64,000 nucleotides of DNA, from the NCBI RefSeq assembly GCF_000021305.1, contig NC_011772.1, positions 1,526,001 to 1,590,000 of the forward strand. Reading direction: 5' to 3'. Origin of the DNA: Bacillus cereus G9842. Lineage in GTDB: Bacteria > Bacillota > Bacilli > Bacillales > Bacillaceae_G. Positions 60,754 through 64,000 of this stretch are shown piece after piece. The notes beneath the pieces are model-generated. The model did no database searches and was not told the origin of the DNA. It worked only from the letters and a program-made list of their open reading frames with translations. Position numbers and translations under genes: made by a program. Each line of letters opens with the position of its first letter. The first letter of the stretch is position 1.

Positions 60754-63700
60754 ATGAGAATGAAAAGTAAAAATTCGAAGTTTTTAGCAAGCGTTTGTGT
60801 AAGTTCAGCATTACTAGTCTCAGCTACATATCCATCAATTACTGCTGTTGCAGCTGAGGTTACATCAGCAAAAACAGCAGCACTTTCGGTAGAAAAGGCG
60901 AATATTATAAATAATAAAAAAGGTGAAACTGACACAATTACAGTGTCAGAATTGAAAAAAGGCGACATTGTGAGAGTGTACGAAGCATCTAAAGGTGGAG
61001 AAGCGATTGCGACATCAGAAGCAGTAGCAGAAGGTAAAGTAGAAGTTACAATTACAAAAAAAGATTTACTAAAAGCAACAGGTGGCACAGTGTACGTAAG
61101 TGTACAAAGTGAAAGTGAATTAGAAAGTACACGTACAGCGATGAAATATGAATCGGAAGTAACAGTGGCACCAGCGGTGGATACAGTAAAAGTAGCGAAC
61201 AATAAAGCTGGAGATGCGGATACAATTACAGTGAGTGAGTTGGCTCCAGGAGATATTGTAAAAATATATGATGCATCAACAGGAGGAAACTTGAAAGCAA
61301 CTTCAGCTGCTGTGGCCGAGGGCAAAAAAGAAGCAACAATCACAGGAAAAGATTTACTAGTATCAACAGGTGGCACCGTATACGTAACAGTAACGAAACC
61401 GAATAAAGATGAGAGTAAGAGAGTCACAGTGAAGTATGAAGCGGAGCCAACAACAGTGGCACCGGCAGTAGAAAAAATCACAGTGTCAAATAATAAAGTT
61501 GGAAATGCAGATGCAATTACAGTGTCAAAATTGAAAAAAGGTGACATTGTCCGTGTATATGAAGCATCAAAAGGTGGAGCAGCCATCGCGGCCTCAGAAG
61601 CAGTAGCGGAAGGAAAAACAGAAGCAACAATTTTAGGGAAAGACCTTTTAAAAGTAACAGGTGGCACAGTATATGTAAGTGTACAAAGTGAGAATGAGCT
61701 AGAAAGTGCTCGTACAGCGGTGAAATATGAATCACAAGTAACAGTGGCACCAGCGGTGGATACAGTAAAAGTAGCGAACAATAAAGCTGGAGATGCGGAT
61801 ACAATTACAGTGAGTGAAGTAACTGAAGGTGATGTTGTAAAAGTATATGATGCATCAACAGAAGGAAAAGAGTTAGGAAACGCAACAGTAGCGAAAGATG
61901 CGAAGGAAGCAACAATCACAGGAAAAGATTTACTAGTATCAACAGGCGGCACAGTATACGTAACAGTAACGAAACCGAATAAAGATGAGAGTAAGAGAGT
62001 CGCAGTGAAGTACGAAGCAGAGCCAACAACGGTGGCACCAGCCGTAGAAAAAATCACAGTGTCAAATAATAAAGTTGGAAATGCAGATGCAATTACAGTG
62101 TCAGAACTGAAAAAAGGTGACATTGTCCGTGTATATGAAGCATCAAAAGGTGGAGAAGCAATCGTAACATCAGAAGCAGTAGCGGAAGGAAAAACAGAAG
62201 CAACAATTTTAGGGAAAGACCTTTTAAAAGTAACAGGTGGCACAGTATATGTAAGTGTACAAAGTGAGAATGAGCTAGAAAGTGCTCGTACAGCGGTGAA
62301 ATATGAATCACAAGTAACAGTGGCACCAGCGGTGGATACAGTAAAAGTAGCGAACAATAAAGCTGGAGATGCGGATACAATTACAGTGAGTGAAGTAACT
62401 GAAGGTGATGTTGTAAAAGTATATGATGCATCAACAGAAGGAAAAGAGTTAGGAAACGCAACAGTAGCGAAAGATGCGAAGGAAGCAACAATCACAGGAA
62501 AAGATTTACTAGTATCAACAGGTGGCACCGTATACGTAACAGTAACGAAACCGAATAAAGATGAGAGTAAGAGAGTCACAGTGAAGTACGAAGCAGAGCC
62601 AACAACGGTGGCACCAGCCGTAGAAAAAATCACAGTGTCAAATAATAAAGTGGAAGCAGAAGATACAATTACAGTGTCAGAACTGAAAAAAGGTGACATT
62701 GTCCGTGTATATGAAGCATCAAAAGGTGGAGAAGCAATCGTAACATCAGAAGCAGTAGCGGAAGGAAAAACAGAAGCAACAATTTTAGGGAAAGATCTTT
62801 TAAAAGTAACAGGTGGCACGGTATATGTAAGTGTACAAAGTGAAAATGAGCTAGAAAGTGCTCGTACAGCGGTGAAATATGAATCACAAGTAACAGTGGC
62901 ACCAGCGGTGGATACAGTAAAAGTAGCGAACAATAAAGCTGGAGATGCGGATACAATTACAGTGAGTGAAGTAACTGAAGGTGATGTTGTAAAAGTATAT
63001 GATGCATCAACAGAAGGAAAAGAGTTAGGAAACGCAACAGTAGCGAAAGATGCGAAGGAAGCAACAATCACAGGAAAAGATTTACTAGTATCAACAGGCG
63101 GCACAGTATACGTAACAGTAACGAAACCGAATAAAGATGAGAGTAAGAGAGTCGCAGTGAAGTACGAAGCAGAGCCAACAACGGTGGCACCAGCCGTAGA
63201 AAAAATCACAGTGTCAAATAATAAAGTGGAAGCAGAAGATACAATTACAGTGTCAGAACTGAAAAAAGGTGACATTGTTCGTGTATATGAAGCATCAAAA
63301 GGTGGAGAAGCAATCGTAACATCAGAAGCAGTAGCGGAAGGAAAAACAGAAGCAACAATTTTAGGGAAAGATCTTTTAAAAGTAACAGGTGGCACGGTAT
63401 ATGTAAGTGTACAAAGTGAAAATGAGCTAGAAAGTGCTCGTACAGCGGTGAAATATGAATCACAAGTAACAGTGGCACCAGCGGTGGATACAGTAAAAGT
63501 AGCGAACAATAAAGCTGGAGATGCGGATACAATTACAGTAAGTGGGGTTGCCGAAGGTGATCTTGTTCGCGTATATGATGCATCAACAGAAGGAAAAGAG
63601 TTAGGAAATGCGACAGTAGCAAAAGAAGCGACAGAAGTGAAAATTGAAAAAACAGATTTACTAGTATCAACAGGCGGCACAGTATACGTAACAGTAACGA

Positions 63701-64000
63701 AACCGAATAAAGATGAGAGTAAGAGAGTCGCAGTGAAGTACGAAGCAGAGCCAACAACGGTGGCACCAGCCGTAGAAAAAATCACAGTGTCAAATAATAA
63801 AGTGGAAGCAGAAGATACAATTACAGTGTCAGAACTGAAAAAAGGTGACATTGTTCGTGTATATGAAGCATCAAAAGGTGGAGAAGCAATCGTAACATCA
63901 GAAGCAGTAGCGGAAGGAAAAACAGAAGCAACAATTTTAGGGAAGGATCTCTTAAAAGTAACAGGTGGCACGGTATATGTAAGTGTACAAAGTGAGAATG
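60754..64000 (+). CDS. Secreted tandem-repeat surface protein, 5' part only
   Basis: Open from ATG 60754 (or ATG 60760, better spaced from GGGAGG) to the right edge, at least 1082 codons. A signal peptide (KFLASVCVSSALLVSATYP, cleavage near AVAA) is followed by ~96-residue beta-rich domains. Type A has ITVSELKKGDIVRVYEAS and ends TGGTVYVSVQSE; type B has TVKVANNKAGDADTITVSE and ends TGGTVYVTVTKPNKDES. They alternate; ten complete units and part of an eleventh are visible. Ig-like adhesin or S-layer-associated stalk is inferred; the anchor lies outside the window. Confidence 0.85.
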   Translation, partial: MRMKSKNSKFLASVCVSSALLVSATYPSITAVAAEVTSAKTAALSVEKANIINNKKGETDTITVSELKKGDIVRVYEASKGGEAIATSEAVAEGKVEVTITKKDLLKATGGTVYVSVQSESELESTRTAMKYESEVTVAPAVDTVKVANNKAGDADTITVSELAPGDIVKIYDASTGGNLKATSAAVAEGKKEATITGKDLLVSTGGTVYVTVTKPNKDESKRVTVKYEAEPTTVAPAVEKITVSNNKVGNADAITVSKLKKGDIVRVYEASKGGAAIAASEAVAEGKTEATILGKDLLKVTGGTVYVSVQSENELESARTAVKYESQVTVAPAVDTVKVANNKAGDADTITVSEVTEGDVVKVYDASTEGKELGNATVAKDAKEATITGKDLLVSTGGTVYVTVTKPNKDESKRVAVKYEAEPTTVAPAVEKITVSNNKVGNADAITVSELKKGDIVRVYEASKGGEAIVTSEAVAEGKTEATILGKDLLKVTGGTVYVSVQSENELESARTAVKYESQVTVAPAVDTVKVANNKAGDADTITVSEVTEGDVVKVYDASTEGKELGNATVAKDAKEATITGKDLLVSTGGTVYVTVTKPNKDESKRVTVKYEAEPTTVAPAVEKITVSNNKVEAEDTITVSELKKGDIVRVYEASKGGEAIVTSEAVAEGKTEATILGKDLLKVTGGTVYVSVQSENELESARTAVKYESQVTVAPAVDTVKVANNKAGDADTITVSEVTEGDVVKVYDASTEGKELGNATVAKDAKEATITGKDLLVSTGGTVYVTVTKPNKDESKRVAVKYEAEPTTVAPAVEKITVSNNKVEAEDTITVSELKKGDIVRVYEASKGGEAIVTSEAVAEGKTEATILGKDLLKVTGGTVYVSVQSENELESARTAVKYESQVTVAPAVDTVKVANNKAGDADTITVSGVAEGDLVRVYDASTEGKELGNATVAKEATEVKIEKTDLLVSTGGTVYVTVTKPNKDESKRVAVKYEAEPTTVAPAVEKITVSNNKVEAEDTITVSELKKGDIVRVYEASKGGEAIVTSEAVAEGKTEATILGKDLLKVTGGTVYVSVQSEN
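60880..64000 (+). repeat. Tandem 288-bp coding repeats in 576-bp blocks
   Basis: Unit starts (GCACCAG or GCACCGG) at 61168, 61459, 61747, 62035, 62323, 62611, 62899, 63187, 63475 and 63763, spaced 288 bp apart except the first (291). A and B units alternate, so the true period is 576 bp. Units differ at few positions over long stretches, pointing to recent duplication or gene conversion. Confidence 0.95.

Noticed and set aside
60711..63971. A 1086-codon open frame on the minus strand
   Set aside because: It is antisense to the tandem-repeat gene. Because the 288-bp units are in phase and nearly identical, one stop-free antisense unit stays open in all copies. The sense frame has the RBS, signal peptide and domain pattern.
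60880..64000. Regularly spaced repeats as a CRISPR array
   Set aside because: The units are 288 bp, contiguous, coding and without unique spacers.
1..64000. tRNA or rRNA genes
   Set aside because: I saw no cloverleaf-like segments or rRNA signatures in the gaps.

Overview
The window looks like a chromosomal segment of a Bacillus cereus-group organism (B. cereus/thuringiensis type). The grounds are the AT-rich DNA with strong GGAGG ribosome binding sites, the block resembling B. subtilis ypdQ/ypeP/ypeQ/ypzA/cspD, the YjcZ and Spo0E-like sporulation genes, a GerN-like antiporter, and a flagellar/chemotaxis cluster that ends in a MogR-type motility repressor. No search was run; all assignments come from reading the translated sequence.

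Layout. 1-4667 (minus): 5' part of a giant DUF11-repeat surface protein, cut by the left edge. 4.8-25.6 kb: housekeeping and accessory genes, including a GNAT acetyltransferase, an isochorismatase-like hydrolase, a DMT exporter, two RNase H-like proteins, an aldose epimerase, a preQ1-I riboswitch with its QueT transporter, a cold shock protein, a LysE exporter, a fatty acid hydroxylase-like protein, an acetate-type symporter pair, a class III aminotransferase, a Na+/H+ antiporter, an RNase J paralogue, a MerR regulator with a MATE pump and a textbook MerR operator, DUF421, YdcF and DUF4870. 25.6-27.1 kb: an IS3-family (IS150-like) element sitting in the loop of a rho-independent terminator. 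27.1-31.6 kb: nitroreductase, a truncated ECF sigma remnant ending in a perfect 18-bp inverted repeat, a TSUP permease, an MFS pseudogene, YjcZ, a Spo0E-like protein, a small Hfq paralogue and an HD hydrolase.

31.7-60.0 kb: the motility locus. Motor (motA/motB, resembling Na+-type MotP/MotS), cheY, cheA, a FliY with a duplicated CheC domain, two unrecognised proteins, a minus-strand pair with cheR, then the filament/cap/junction block (YaaR-like, FlgN-like, flgK, flgL, fliD, fliS, FliT-like), the basal body/export/hook block (flgB, flgC, fliE, fliF, fliG, fliH, fliI, fliJ, fliK, flgD, flgE), a small protein that aligns with the C-terminal half of FliG, cheV and mogR. Sequences fitting the MogR box TTTT-N5-AAAA lie ahead of fliJ, cheV and mogR. 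Two non-coding stretches on either side of the FliG-like/cheV pair carry at least four diverged copies of one RNA-like repeat, which I could not assign to any known family.

60.0-64.0 kb: a long AT-rich gap with one gene remnant, then a secreted protein made of about 96-residue tandem domains (288-bp units alternating in 576-bp blocks), cut by the right edge.
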